DNA of 64,000 nucleotides from Oscillatoria sp. SIO1A7 (GTDB lineage Bacteria > Cyanobacteriota > Cyanobacteriia > Cyanobacteriales > Laspinemataceae). A program made the position numbers and the translations under genes. The stretch is from NCBI GenBank assembly GCA_010672965.1, contig JAAHFN010000003.1, forward strand, positions 124,001 through 188,000, given 5' to 3'. The notes beneath the pieces were generated by a model. It saw only the letters and a program-made list of their open reading frames with translations. It was not told where the DNA came from and made no database searches. Below are positions 23,391-31,512 of this stretch, in pieces (positions within the stretch are counted from its first letter, which is position 1; every line of letters starts with the position of its first letter).

Positions 23391-23750
23391 TTATTTGCGT
23401 CGGGCTCGAAATAGCGCGATGCCTTGTTTTTTCGGCAAACGCCGCTGAGTTTTTTTGACTTTTCGTTTTTGCGCGATCGGTACAACTTTTGTTGTGTGCC
23501 TTGTTTCCCAAATTTCGGAAGTTCCGTAAACTTTTGGGTAGCACAACTGGGCATACTTCAATAGCCCTGCTTGCTTCAATGCTTGTTTTATTTCTGCTAA
23601 GTTAGGCTTTTGTCCTTTGCAGGCAGCGTACCCCAAACAAAAGCCGTTTATTGCAGCCGCCCTTTCTATTGCTGCCTTTTCTATCTCGATGTTAGTCCAA
23701 TCGGGGTGAATTGTTCTAAGGTGTGTTTCTAATGCTTTAAAATTGCTCAT
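23391..23750 (-). CDS. unknown basic protein
   Basis: 119 residues from ATG 23750 behind AGGAG. A helical N-terminus (MSNFKALETHLRTIHPDWTN) and a strongly basic tail (QKRKVKKTQRRLPKKQGIAL then FRARRK) suggest nucleic-acid binding. The DNA encoding the tail recurs at the end of the truncated dam frame (16518-16560), so the tail plus downstream gene was duplicated as a block. Confidence 0.55.
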   Translation of the reverse strand: MSNFKALETHLRTIHPDWTNIEIEKAAIERAAAINGFCLGYAACKGQKPNLAEIKQALKQAGLLKYAQLCYPKVYGTSEIWETRHTTKVVPIAQKRKVKKTQRRLPKKQGIALFRARRK

Positions 23751-23816
23751 CCTGGCTTTCTCCTATTTTTTACTTGTACTAGCCTGGAAATGTTTTTGAT
23801 GGTTTTGAATGGAGAT

Positions 23817-23835
23817 GGTATTTTTCAATCAATTA
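23817..23835 (-). promoter_or_regulatory. leader box, copy 3
   Basis: Minus strand TAATTGATTGAAAAATACC, 67 bases upstream of ATG 23750. A partial GCGGGCA hairpin arm lies next to it (23838-23844), linking it with the hairpin leader family further right. Confidence 0.45.
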
Positions 23836-23856
23836 AAAGCGGGCAAGTGTGGCGGC

Positions 23857-24591
23857 TTATGTGTAAAGCACCTTTCCTAGGATTGCTTCTTGTAAGGCTT
23901 TATCTAGATCTTCTTTTTCACTGAAGAATCCGGCATAAGCAAAAGATATCCCGATGTTTTTTATGCTAATATGAATAACTTTTTCGGCTGCTTCCCAATC
24001 AAAACGAAAATATCCTTCTGGTAGCTCTTCACCGTTCCGCCATGCAAATATAGCTTCGGCTTCTTTTGCATTTATGTTTTCTGTATTTTCTGCATACATG
24101 TCTTGAATCAACCAGCCACCTGCGTCTTCCCAAATAACGGGCTTTGCCCAACGACCGATACAGTCTTCGTCAAACATTGCTTCAGAGAGCAGGGTGGAAA
24201 GTATTATGTTGTAAGTCTCAGTATCAATCTCAAATGCGATCGTTGTTTTTCCTTCGTTGCCACTCTTGCTTAACTTAAAGACTTTTTCGGCAAAATCGGG
24301 ATTTTCTTCCAAACGTCTAAACAAAGTCGAGACATCTTTGTAATTTTGTTTCAGAAAAGCCTCGTACTTTTGGGGAAGGCGTCCAGCCAGCACGATTAAC
24401 TCTTCTTCATCTAAATCTATTTGTTGGGCTAGTAGTCGAATAAATCCTTCTTTTGGTGCATAGTTAGTTCGGTCTTTTTCCAACTTAGACATATAAGTCG
24501 GGCTGACCTTCAAAAATTTAGCGAGCTGCGTTTGACTGTAGCCTTTACTGTCCCTTGCCTGAGCTATGACCGTTCCAAATGTTGGCTTCAT
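23857..24591 (-). CDS. XRE-family regulator with a conserved island C-terminal domain
   Basis: About 244 residues from ATG 24591. The N-terminal HTH reads ARDSKGYSQTQLAKFLKVSP then TYMSKLEKDRTNYAPKEG. The C-terminal ~120 residues (CIGRWAKPVIWED ... EELPEGYFRFDWEAAEKVIH ... LQEAILGKVLYT) are homologous to the C-terminus of the next upstream protein (24646-25386). It likely represses or activates genes of this region; the shared domain may be a ligand or partner module. The family of that domain is unknown. Confidence 0.75.
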   Translation of the reverse strand: MKPTFGTVIAQARDSKGYSQTQLAKFLKVSPTYMSKLEKDRTNYAPKEGFIRLLAQQIDLDEEELIVLAGRLPQKYEAFLKQNYKDVSTLFRRLEENPDFAEKVFKLSKSGNEGKTTIAFEIDTETYNIILSTLLSEAMFDEDCIGRWAKPVIWEDAGGWLIQDMYAENTENINAKEAEAIFAWRNGEELPEGYFRFDWEAAEKVIHISIKNIGISFAYAGFFSEKEDLDKALQEAILGKVLYT

Positions 24592-24645
24592 TGTTTTGTG
24601 TAGTGTTTTGGTTTGAATTGGTGGCAAACTAAATAGTTGCTGATA

Positions 24646-25386
24646 TCAATCATAAATAATTTTGCCTAAAATTACTTTTTGAAAAGCGTTGCTAATGCAA
24701 CTATTGCTATCTATTTCTAAAAAATCTGCGCCTATCATGCCTATTCCAGCAATAATAATTTTTTCGGCGCAAAACCGATCTAATTCAAAATATGGTAACA
24801 GAAGTGCGTCACCATTTTCCCAATTTGCCATAGCCTCATCGTATGAAAAATTTTCAATAGAATAAGTTTCGTCATCATCAATCGCCATCAAATAACTTTT
24901 TTTATCAAAATCTTCATCAATTACAATTGTCCAACGACCAATATAATCAACGCTGCTTATTGTTTCATAGTTGAGCAAAAAAGCAATGGCTTCTTCATAT
25001 TCTTCCTTGCGATCGCCAATCAAAAGGGCAAGGATAAATTCTGGTGTTAGTGCGGATACTTTTGCACTGCCAGTCTGTGAGTTTGATTGGTTGTTACACT
25101 CGTCATAAAGTTTTTCTGCCATTGCTTCAAAACTTCTTTCATCTTCAAGCTGAATCCAGATTTGGGAATAGCAAAGCCAAGTTAATTCAACTGCGTAAAT
25201 TCCCAGCCCTAAAATAAAATCTCCATACTGATTTCGATACAAAGTGACTGGATAACCTTGAGCATCCCAATTATAGTTGCATTTTGACTCATCTGCTTTG
25301 TTGAGCTTTTCTGCAATTATTTTGATAATTTCAGATTTTGGTTCGGTTGTTACAGGAATTGGTTCTAGCGACTGATAAATGCTCAT
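24646..25386 (-). CDS. unknown protein sharing the regulator's C-terminal domain
   Basis: 246 residues. No HTH; the N-terminal half is unique (WDAQGYPVTLYRNQYGDFIL ... AVELTWLCYSQIWIQLEDER). The C-terminal half (DYIGRWTIVIDEDFDKKSYL ... YFELDRFCAEKIIIAGIGM ... AFQKVILGKIIYD) parallels that of the adjacent XRE regulator. The pair lies 54 bases apart in the same direction. An antagonist or partner of the regulator built from the same domain is a reasonable inference. Confidence 0.6.
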   Translation of the reverse strand: MSIYQSLEPIPVTTEPKSEIIKIIAEKLNKADESKCNYNWDAQGYPVTLYRNQYGDFILGLGIYAVELTWLCYSQIWIQLEDERSFEAMAEKLYDECNNQSNSQTGSAKVSALTPEFILALLIGDRKEEYEEAIAFLLNYETISSVDYIGRWTIVIDEDFDKKSYLMAIDDDETYSIENFSYDEAMANWENGDALLLPYFELDRFCAEKIIIAGIGMIGADFLEIDSNSCISNAFQKVILGKIIYD

Positions 25387-25446
25387 TGCTATTTCTTCTA
25401 TTTTTTAAAAAGCTACAGAGGACTAAATAATGCTTTTAGGCAGAGC

Positions 25447-25736
25447 GGATAATTTTCAATCAATTAGCAGCATTATTAGGTGCCCGATATGTTTTTCGCT
25501 ATTTTAGACAATTCCATATCGAGCAATACTTGTGCTTGGTAAGAACGAAAATTACCGATTACTTTTTTCCAGTGCTGCTTCTACCATATTTGTACCCCCT
25601 GGAGAGAAAGGCGATCGCTTAATTCACTCTGCAATGTTAACTTAGCAGCAAGCTGTTAAGTTGACTCATTTATTGTGGGTCAACACTAGCGATCGTCGGA
25701 AACTGGGTCAGATAGAAGTTGAGGCCGCCATACTTT
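25447..25736 (-). other. leader box copy 4 and a short protein-like remnant
   Basis: Minus strand TAATTGATTGAAAATTATCC at 25447-25466 is the fourth leader box, 61 bases upstream of ATG 25386. Upstream of it (about 25480-25575) a stop-bounded frame reads HWKKVIGNFRSYQAQVLLDM then ELSKIAKNISGT without a start codon, probably the tail of a lost gene. Otherwise no gene is seen. Confidence 0.4.
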
Positions 25737-26096
25737 TTAATCTTTGTTAGCGTTAGCTAGCATTTTTGATAATTTGTCAAAATCGATTAAGCTTGCGTCT
25801 ATATGGCTAGAGCTGTTTATAAATTGCTTTGCCATATTTTTGCTTCTTGATACAGAAATGCTCGATATTTCCGCTCTAGCACCTTTGAGAGCGGCAAGAA
25901 ATATTTGGATAGAGATATCAAGCTCTAAAATGACTAGACTTATTGCTTTCCTATCATCAAAGCCAGCTACTAGCTCCTGCATTGCATCAAATGCTTTTGA
26001 GATGTTTTTTTCTGTAATTTCAGCTTTACCTCCTTCAAAGGCAGCCAAAAGTATTTTTAATGCAATATAGCTTTTAGTTTCAGTTGTTATTAACAT
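25737..26096 (-). CDS. unknown helical protein
   Basis: 119 residues from ATG 26096 (MLITTETKSYIALKILLAAF) with AAGGAAA eight bases upstream. Two similar helical parts (KILLAAFEGGKAEITEKNIS and QIFLAALKGARAEISSISVS) suggest an internal duplication. The same frame stays open and protein-like upstream to about 26270 (LLDTAIATIRGLVEIDQSER), ending at a TAG, so the gene may be a fusion with, or the end of, an older gene. Function unknown. Confidence 0.5.
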   Translation of the reverse strand: MLITTETKSYIALKILLAAFEGGKAEITEKNISKAFDAMQELVAGFDDRKAISLVILELDISIQIFLAALKGARAEISSISVSRSKNMAKQFINSSSHIDASLIDFDKLSKMLANANKD

Positions 26097-26287
26097 TGTT
26101 GTTTCCTTTTTTGCCAAGGTATGTTGTCGGCGGAATTGGTCTTGAATTCGGCGATCGCGCTCGGATTGGTCGATTTCCACTAAGCCGCGAATGGTGGCGA
26201 TCGCCGTATCCAGCAAGCTAGACCCCTGTTGAAAATAGCTTAAGTCCGCCTCGAGCCAGTGACTATTCTAGTCTAGTCTATTCTGTT

Positions 26288-26404
26288 CTATGCTTTTCGT
26301 TTTAATACTTGCAGCATGCAGTTAGCGCCTTGATAGCCGGTTTCTGCAATCACATTAACGGGATTTAGCTCATCTACGAGCTTGACTTTTTCTGCTTCAA
26401 GCAT
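26288..26404 (-). CDS. possible 38-residue protein
   Basis: A short frame ATG 26404 to TAG 26288: MLEAEKVKLVDELNPVNVIA then ETGYQGANCMLQVLKRKA. Base composition and amino-acid use resemble neighbours, but no clear ribosome site was found. Unknown. Confidence 0.3.
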   Translation of the reverse strand: MLEAEKVKLVDELNPVNVIAETGYQGANCMLQVLKRKA

Positions 26405-26495
26405 AAACTGTAAAAGTATTTTTTGTCAGTGGCGGGCAATTGTCGTCTGTTGCTAAATTTTTGATTGGCTAACCGTCACCCGGTTAAAAATACTT

Positions 26496-26942
26496 TTACA
26501 AAAAAGGCAAAATGTGTTTTTCTTCATCTTTAAGGCGACGAAAGTTTTGAGGTGGCATCCAGCTTGGTATTGCAGGATGCAGTCGAGCTGTTTCTATCGT
26601 GCCACACCGCAATGCTTCAAGCCAGATTGGGTTTAATATTTTGCAGGGATTTTGCAACCAAATTCCGCATCCGTGAGTTCTATCGCCAAAATAATTTAAA
26701 AAATCTTGCTGGGATAATCCGCAAATTTGATTAGTCGCCTTCCATAAGCTGGTAGTTGACAGCCAAGCGCTCTTTTCCACGATCGCGCTTCCTACAATTG
26801 CTTTAATGGGAGAGCTAGCGTATATGATTATGCGATCGCCCGAGGCAATCCTGACTTGAGTTCGGCGAAACTCAACAGTTTTATCGCCGTTAAATATTTG
26901 CTCGCAGTATTTAAGCTTGATTGAAAAAATGAAATTTTGCAT
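26496..26942 (-). CDS. ASCH/PUA-like domain protein
   Basis: 148 residues. The N-terminus FIFSIKLKYCEQIFNGDKTV followed by EFRRTQVRIASGDRIIIYAS and PIKAIVGSAIVEKS is typical of ASCH-type small beta-barrels, which bind RNA or modified nucleic acid. The C-terminal third (GCGIWLQNPCKILNPIWLEA) is less clear. A hairpin leader lies 25 bases upstream of its start. Presence beside DNA-modification genes raises the idea that it recognises modified bases, but this is inference. Confidence 0.65.
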   Translation of the reverse strand: MQNFIFSIKLKYCEQIFNGDKTVEFRRTQVRIASGDRIIIYASSPIKAIVGSAIVEKSAWLSTTSLWKATNQICGLSQQDFLNYFGDRTHGCGIWLQNPCKILNPIWLEALRCGTIETARLHPAIPSWMPPQNFRRLKDEEKHILPFL

Positions 26943-26967
26943 TGCTTTTGTTTTGTAGCGTTTTAGT

Positions 26968-26996
26968 AGCGGGCAATTGTAAATATAGTGCCCGCT
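26968..26996. promoter_or_regulatory. GC-rich leader hairpin, copy A
   Basis: AGCGGGCA and TGCCCGCT pair perfectly around ATTGTAAATATAG, 26 bases upstream of ATG 26942. One of a family with the loop ATTTGTAGATA and stem GCGGGCA/TGCCCGC. Confidence 0.55.
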
Positions 26997-27046
26997 TGTT
27001 GCAGCGATTGCTATCGCTCCTTAAACTTTAGCTCTAAATCTTCAGT

Positions 27047-27310
27047 TCATTCCATGCGATCGCGATATATTGCCACTACGTCCGTATGGACGTTTCCGTT
27101 TCCTCCGGTGCCCAATCCCAACTCTTTAAGAACCTCAAGATCTACATCAGATAAAAACTCCCCGTCATACAATTTTTTTAGCGCCATTAAAGTTGGCAAG
27201 GTTTTTAGCCCTATTGGCTCGTTTATAAATCCTTTTAACGTAAACATTGTACCCACTAAAACTGCTGTTGACACTATGGTTCCGTCTTGCAATTGTGTAG
27301 TCTGATTCAT
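27047..27310 (-). CDS. unknown small protein
   Basis: 87 residues (MNQTTQLQDGTIVSTAVLVG ... FINEPIGLKTLPTLMALKKL ... HTDVVAIYRDRME). No recognised motif. Located between the DUF4942 methyltransferase and the ASCH gene, same direction, with a hairpin leader following its stop. Confidence 0.45.
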   Translation of the reverse strand: MNQTTQLQDGTIVSTAVLVGTMFTLKGFINEPIGLKTLPTLMALKKLYDGEFLSDVDLEVLKELGLGTGGNGNVHTDVVAIYRDRME

Positions 27311-27359
27311 TTTGTTTTTCGTTTTTTAAATTGTTGCTAGCGTGAACTGAGCCCGTCAT

Positions 27360-28964
27360 TTATATACTATCCACTAAAAGCGAGTATTCTTGGTACAGCA
27401 CTTCATACTTTTGTTTGAGATTGATTTGCGAGCCTTTAGCGCGTAGATACTTTTGCAAGTCGCGGTAGCTGATTTTGTTGGCTTTGTCAGCATTAGAATT
27501 AAACTTGTTGCTGTTTTTCGTCTTTTTAGGCTCGCTAGACTCATCGGCTATCCAGTTGCGACCTTTGGCAACGGTACGATTAAAAAGCTCTAACAACTTG
27601 ACATCTTTAAAGTAAATGTGCATCGTTCCCACTTTAAACACTCGAATGTCAAAAAAGTAACTTTCGATAATTTGCCGGTAGTCGCGCTTCCAAAAACCAT
27701 CGCGCATAACGTCTTCTACTTTGCCAGGTAAATCGCCGTAACTTTTGCCTAACAAATAGCAAAGGACTTTCTCTAGATCGGTTAAAAAATTAACCGTTTT
27801 AGGGCAATGGTAACTGCCAAACCACCATCCAGTCTTAGAATCGTACTTTACCGCATTGGGAATAATAATTCGGCGTCCCCACTTCCAATGCTTATTGCTT
27901 TTGCGGCTAAAGTAATGTATTGGATTTTTGTCGCTAAAGCTGCAACCTTTGTCAAACACCTGTTGAGCAGAGTCTAGCATAACTTGGTCGCGAGTCTGGA
28001 AAAATAAATCCAGACATTCAAGAACATTGACAACATTAAAAGCCATGCATTGTTGTTGCCGGACGAATTCATCCCATTTAGACTTAAAAGCAGAAGTTGC
28101 CATTGCTGCTAATTGAGTTCTGTCAAACACCTCAGACCAAAACGAGCGCTTAATAGCTTGCAGTGCTTCATCAAATGTAACTGGGGCGGTCAGGCTTCGG
28201 TCTATATGACGCTTGTTGTTCAAACTGTCTAAAGCCCAATTAAGTTTTTGTTGAGACAAATACCTTTCCTTTAGAGCATTTACGGCCAAATCGTAACTAG
28301 CCACCAAACTCTCTATCATGTTGCGTCGGGCGAGTGGATTGCTAATGTACTCTTCCGAGTTTAAATCGTCTTGTTCCATCCGCCCGAGGCTAGCTTGAAA
28401 TTCATAAAGTTGTTCGGGCTTTGCAAGAGTGACAAGAACAACTTCAACATCAGTAGGTATTTCTGCACCTTTAAACGGTTGCCCCAAATCTTCGCAGTTG
28501 CCGTATTGGTCGATTAAAGCTCTCAACGCCTTTGTCTTGCTGTTTCGTTCGCGATCGGCTACCGAGTTAGCATTTAGCAAGCACCTAACCATTCCTCCTG
28601 GGAGCAGTAATTCCCAGGCATGGAGTAAATGTTCTATGCCTTTGTTAAATGGAGGGTTCATCACTATTAGCCCAAACTGGGTTTCGTTATAGCTGAGAAA
28701 ATCGCTATCCAGTACCCTGTAGCCCTTTTCGTGCAGCGCAGCTCTGCGGGCAAAATCCAGCTCTATGACATTTATTTTTTCGCAAGATTCGCAGCGCTTG
28801 CTCAGTTCGTCGGCTATATGACCCATGCCAGCCGACGGCTCCAATATTGGGCTCTTAAATTGCTTGACGGGATAAGACCGCCCGCTTATAGTTTTAGAAG
28901 CTATTAAGCCTTCAAGCAGCTTTGATATAACGGGTTTTGGCGTTGGAAAAAATTGCAGGTTCAT
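27360..28964 (-). CDS. N6-adenine-type DNA methyltransferase with DUF4942 region
   Basis: About 534 residues from ATG 28964 (MNLQFFPTPKPVISKLLEGL); the longer frame to 29042 begins with TTG. The AdoMet motif reads SPILEPSAGMGHIADEL, motif IV is FGLIVMNPPFNKGIEHLL (NPPF). The C-terminal ~300 residues (FDEALQAIKRSFWSEVFDRT, ... SNKHWKWGRRIIIPNAVKYD ...) match the DUF4942 type found in phages and plasmids. It would methylate adenine in DNA and appears intact; no cognate restriction enzyme is adjacent. Hairpin leaders lie upstream. Confidence 0.8.
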   Translation of the reverse strand: MNLQFFPTPKPVISKLLEGLIASKTISGRSYPVKQFKSPILEPSAGMGHIADELSKRCESCEKINVIELDFARRAALHEKGYRVLDSDFLSYNETQFGLIVMNPPFNKGIEHLLHAWELLLPGGMVRCLLNANSVADRERNSKTKALRALIDQYGNCEDLGQPFKGAEIPTDVEVVLVTLAKPEQLYEFQASLGRMEQDDLNSEEYISNPLARRNMIESLVASYDLAVNALKERYLSQQKLNWALDSLNNKRHIDRSLTAPVTFDEALQAIKRSFWSEVFDRTQLAAMATSAFKSKWDEFVRQQQCMAFNVVNVLECLDLFFQTRDQVMLDSAQQVFDKGCSFSDKNPIHYFSRKSNKHWKWGRRIIIPNAVKYDSKTGWWFGSYHCPKTVNFLTDLEKVLCYLLGKSYGDLPGKVEDVMRDGFWKRDYRQIIESYFFDIRVFKVGTMHIYFKDVKLLELFNRTVAKGRNWIADESSEPKKTKNSNKFNSNADKANKISYRDLQKYLRAKGSQINLKQKYEVLYQEYSLLVDSI

Positions 28965-28995
28965 AAAATTTCTCGCGTATGTGTTTTTTTGATGT

Positions 28996-29125
28996 CGGGC
29001 AATTTGTAGGAAGATGCCTGCCGGTTGCCGATTATTAGCCAATCTTTGCTGGCTTGAAAATTGGCTATGCCGCGCTGCTAACCCATTGGGAGATGTCGGA
29101 CGGGCAATTGTAGATAAAGTGCCCG
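28996..29125. promoter_or_regulatory. leader hairpins, copies B and C
   Basis: CGGGCAATTTGTAGG...TGCCTG (28996-29020, one wobble pair) and CGGGCAATTGTAGATAAAGTG followed by CCCG (29101-29125) belong to the GGGCA-ATTTGTAGATA-TGCCC family. Both lie between the stop of 29139-29615 and the start of the methyltransferase gene. Confidence 0.5.
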
Positions 29126-29138
29126 CCGGGTTTGTTCG

Positions 29139-29615
29139 CTATTGTCTTTCCCAGCCCAAACCAAACGGGTCTTCCCCGTGTTGGTTTATTAGATCCACTT
29201 CGTACTCGGTTAATATTTCCGGGCAGTCTGTCTCGTCTTTGCGATACGCCTCAATCAAGTGGCATATTTTTTCTTTATTCCACCCGCGCTGAGTCAATAC
29301 CTTTTCTATCCCTTCTGGGGAATAGAAAAATTCTATCATACTTTTGTATTCGGGATGCTCTTCGTTTGCCTTTAGTATTTTGATAATGTTTTCAGTGGTA
29401 TAGCGAGCAATAGTTTCGGCATCTCGTAGCTCTACAGCTCTTGCCTTAGCACCTTCCCAACTCCAGCCCCATTTTTGGGCGAGGGCAACGATCGCGCCGT
29501 CAAGCCATTGATTAAGCAATTCCGATTTGCGATGTTTGGTAGCTTTCTCTATGGCTGTCATCAAATCTTCTTCTGTTTTGTATTCTTTGGCGGGTTTCAA
29601 TTGTGCTAAGTTCAT
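29139..29615 (-). CDS. unknown helical protein
   Basis: 158 residues (MNLAQLKPAKEYKTEEDLMT ... WLDGAIVALAQKWGWSWEGA ... EAYRKDETDCPEILTEYEVD). Charged and helical throughout, without known motif. Follows the short winged-helix gene by 32 bases and is probably cotranscribed with it. Confidence 0.5.
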   Translation of the reverse strand: MNLAQLKPAKEYKTEEDLMTAIEKATKHRKSELLNQWLDGAIVALAQKWGWSWEGAKARAVELRDAETIARYTTENIIKILKANEEHPEYKSMIEFFYSPEGIEKVLTQRGWNKEKICHLIEAYRKDETDCPEILTEYEVDLINQHGEDPFGLGWERQ

Positions 29616-29647
29616 TTGTTTTATCCTTGTAGCTGTTTGTTTGCTGT

Positions 29648-30139
29648 CTATTTAATTCCAAAATTGAGTGATTGATTTTTTAAACCTACATTTTCGTAGT
29701 AGGCTGCTATTGCTTTTTGTCGATTCTCTTCGGGTTGGGCTCGAAGAGCTTTAACGGCAGAAGTCAGAGAAAAAAGATAAGCATTCCACTTAAAGGCAAG
29801 ATTTTCTGCTCGATTCCTTTGAGATTCATTCACCCTTAACATTTTCCTTGGGCGACCCCGACGCTTGTTGCGCTCTTTGTATTGTTCTATGACGCCTTCT
29901 TTTAAAAGCAGCTTTACGGCTTTGCAAAGAACGGGGTGGGATAACTTAAATATTGGTTGGGACTCTTCCAGATTTTTCTTTAGTTCTGTGCTGTAAGAAT
30001 CTCTCCAAATGAGATGAGATGCGATGTAAGCAATCGCGAGCCGTTTTTCAAGGTGAATTCTGGGCGAACCTTTAGAATCTTCTATCAACTCTAATTCGGT
30101 TTTGCTGCTTTGAGGTTTTAATTGTTTAATTGTTGCCAT
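29648..30139 (-). CDS. winged-helix protein with AT-hook, short form
   Basis: 163 residues homologous to the N-terminal part of 20744-21805: LAIAYIASHLIWRDSYSTEL, KKNLEESQPIFKLSHPVLCK, AVKLLLKEGVIEQYKERNKR, then RGRPRKMLRVNESQ. The RGRPRK tail resembles an AT-hook. Lacks the long C-terminal extension of its paralogue. Probably a regulator of the surrounding leader-controlled genes; a hairpin leader lies 30 bases upstream of its start. Confidence 0.65.
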   Translation of the reverse strand: MATIKQLKPQSSKTELELIEDSKGSPRIHLEKRLAIAYIASHLIWRDSYSTELKKNLEESQPIFKLSHPVLCKAVKLLLKEGVIEQYKERNKRRGRPRKMLRVNESQRNRAENLAFKWNAYLFSLTSAVKALRAQPEENRQKAIAAYYENVGLKNQSLNFGIK

Positions 30140-30168
30140 GATTATTTCAATTGTAGCGTTTGTGTTGA

Positions 30169-30196
30169 GCGGGCAATTTGTAGATAGGGTGCCCGC
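30169..30196. promoter_or_regulatory. leader hairpin, copy D
   Basis: GCGGGCA and TGCCCGC form a perfect seven-pair stem around ATTTGTAGATAGGG, 30 bases upstream of ATG 30139. Identical in loop to the copy at 30959-30988. Both are followed (minus strand) by AACGCTACAA. Confidence 0.6.
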
Positions 30197-30228
30197 CGCT
30201 TGCTGTATTATCGCTAGTTATAGTGCGG

Positions 30229-30927
30229 TTAGCGCCTGAATATTCCGTCTTCAAAAACGAAGAGCCAAAACCCTTCATCTTCAAATGCAGTCTGTTCTAT
30301 TGCGGCATTTATTGCCCATTTTTCTTGCAAATAGTCAAGAAAGCTTTCTTTGTCGTCATAAAAGCGAAGAGGGTGTTCTTTGAACGTTTTTAGCCAAAAA
30401 TCTTCTACCAAGCTGACAAAAGAATAATAATGCCCAAAACAGTCTTCCCCAAAACTTCGAGCCTCAAAATCATCTTTAAATTGTCGCCACATCTCCATGC
30501 CAATGGTAACTATTCTTGCTTTAGTCATTGCTGGCCTGTCTTTTTTTTCTTTGCTTCTTTTTTGCCAATATTGCGGATCTCCCGATTTTTTGCTTTTTTT
30601 GTTTTCGAGGATTTCATCCCAAAAACCCACGATTTCGCGTATCCACCCGCATTCAGTAAGGCGGCTAGCTGTATTTAAAGTAAAAGAAACAGTTACTTTA
30701 TAATAAATGCGACGTGGCTCCAGATGATAAAAATCGGTAGCTATTTTTTCTAGCTCTAACTGACCGCACCAAACTTTCTGACCGTAATCTCCAAGCAGAA
30801 CGCCCGCCCACACCGGCTCGGCAAACTCCGGCAGATCGTCAACCCAATTGATTGGATATTCGCGCTCGGTCTTCCCAATGCGCACGCTCGCGGTATTGTT
30901 GTCGGCATTTACAGTTATGCTGGCCAT
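30229..30927 (-). CDS. unknown protein
   Basis: 232 residues from ATG 30927 with GAGGAAA upstream (the longer frame lacks one). N-terminal beta-rich part (MASITVNADNNTASVRIGKT, EFAEPVWAGVLLGDYGQKVW), then a charged helical centre (ENKKSKKSGDPQYWQKRSKE) and an acidic C-terminus (FEDEGFWLFVFEDGIFRR). No family recognised. It is the first intact gene of the right part of the island. Confidence 0.55.
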   Translation of the reverse strand: MASITVNADNNTASVRIGKTEREYPINWVDDLPEFAEPVWAGVLLGDYGQKVWCGQLELEKIATDFYHLEPRRIYYKVTVSFTLNTASRLTECGWIREIVGFWDEILENKKSKKSGDPQYWQKRSKEKKDRPAMTKARIVTIGMEMWRQFKDDFEARSFGEDCFGHYYSFVSLVEDFWLKTFKEHPLRFYDDKESFLDYLQEKWAINAAIEQTAFEDEGFWLFVFEDGIFRR

Positions 30928-30958
30928 TAGTTTTCCTCTATTTGTAGCGTTTGCGTTG

Positions 30959-30988
30959 GGCGGGCAATTTGTAGATAGGGTGCCCGCC
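30959..30988. promoter_or_regulatory. leader hairpin, copy E
   Basis: GGCGGGCA and TGCCCGCC pair perfectly around ATTTGTAGATAGGG, 32 bases upstream of ATG 30927. On the minus strand it is followed by CAACGCAAACGCTACAA, matching the sequence after copy D. Confidence 0.6.
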
Positions 30989-31005
30989 ATTTACTGAATT
31001 TATTA

Positions 31006-31340
31006 TTAGTTGACCGTCACTTTCCCGGTAACGATCGCAACTTCCCGGGGCGACATTCCCCGAACAAAATCGGGCAGATTAGTAAACCCGCGATCGCCGT
31101 CTCGCCACAAATTGCGACCGTCGCTGTTGAAAACGAATCCTGGCGGCACCTTGGCTCGGGCAGCATCCCACTCTTGTGCGGTGCAGGTTGCAGAGCCGAT
31201 TTCGTCAGTAGCGGCACCTTGCTTTTTCCAAAGGTCGATTAGCGCCTGGGCTGCTTGGAAATATGTTTCAAATTTCCTTTTGAAGGGCGGGCAAAACCCA
31301 GGGAGAGCCGCCCATTGTTCGCGATCGCTCCGCCAGAAAC
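31006..31340 (-). pseudogene. 3' fragment of an unknown gene running into a repeat tract
   Basis: A protein-like frame (FKRKFETYFQAAQALIDLWK, GSATCTAQEWDAARAKVPPG, FVFNSDGRNLWRDGDRGFTN, LPDFVRGMSPREVAIVTGKV) ends at 31006. Going upstream it enters the ACACCCC tract at about 31354 and becomes GVGCGVWG repeats, which cannot be the original N-terminus. The gene was probably cut here, marking the right edge of the island. Function unknown. Confidence 0.5.
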
Positions 31341-31353
31341 ATCCCAGGCGACA

Positions 31354-31499
31354 CACCCCACACCCCACACCCCACACCCCACACCCCACACCCCTCCCCC
31401 CACACCCCACACCCCACACCCCACACCCCACACCCCACACCCCACACCCCACACCCCACACCCCACACCCCACACCCCACACCCCACACCCCACACCCT
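31354..31499. repeat. ACACCCC tandem tract
   Basis: About 145 bases of (ACACCCC)n with a CCCTCCCCCCAC interruption. Strand-asymmetric and open in several frames, but not coding. Shorter relatives occur at 63101-63222. Likely unstable in length. Confidence 0.85.
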
Positions 31500-31512
31500 T
31501 CCCCAATGCTGC

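Noticed and set aside
2285-31340. Calling the island a defined prophage or ICE
   Set aside because: No integrase, capsid, terminase, relaxase or clear attachment repeats were recognised, so the type of element is left open.
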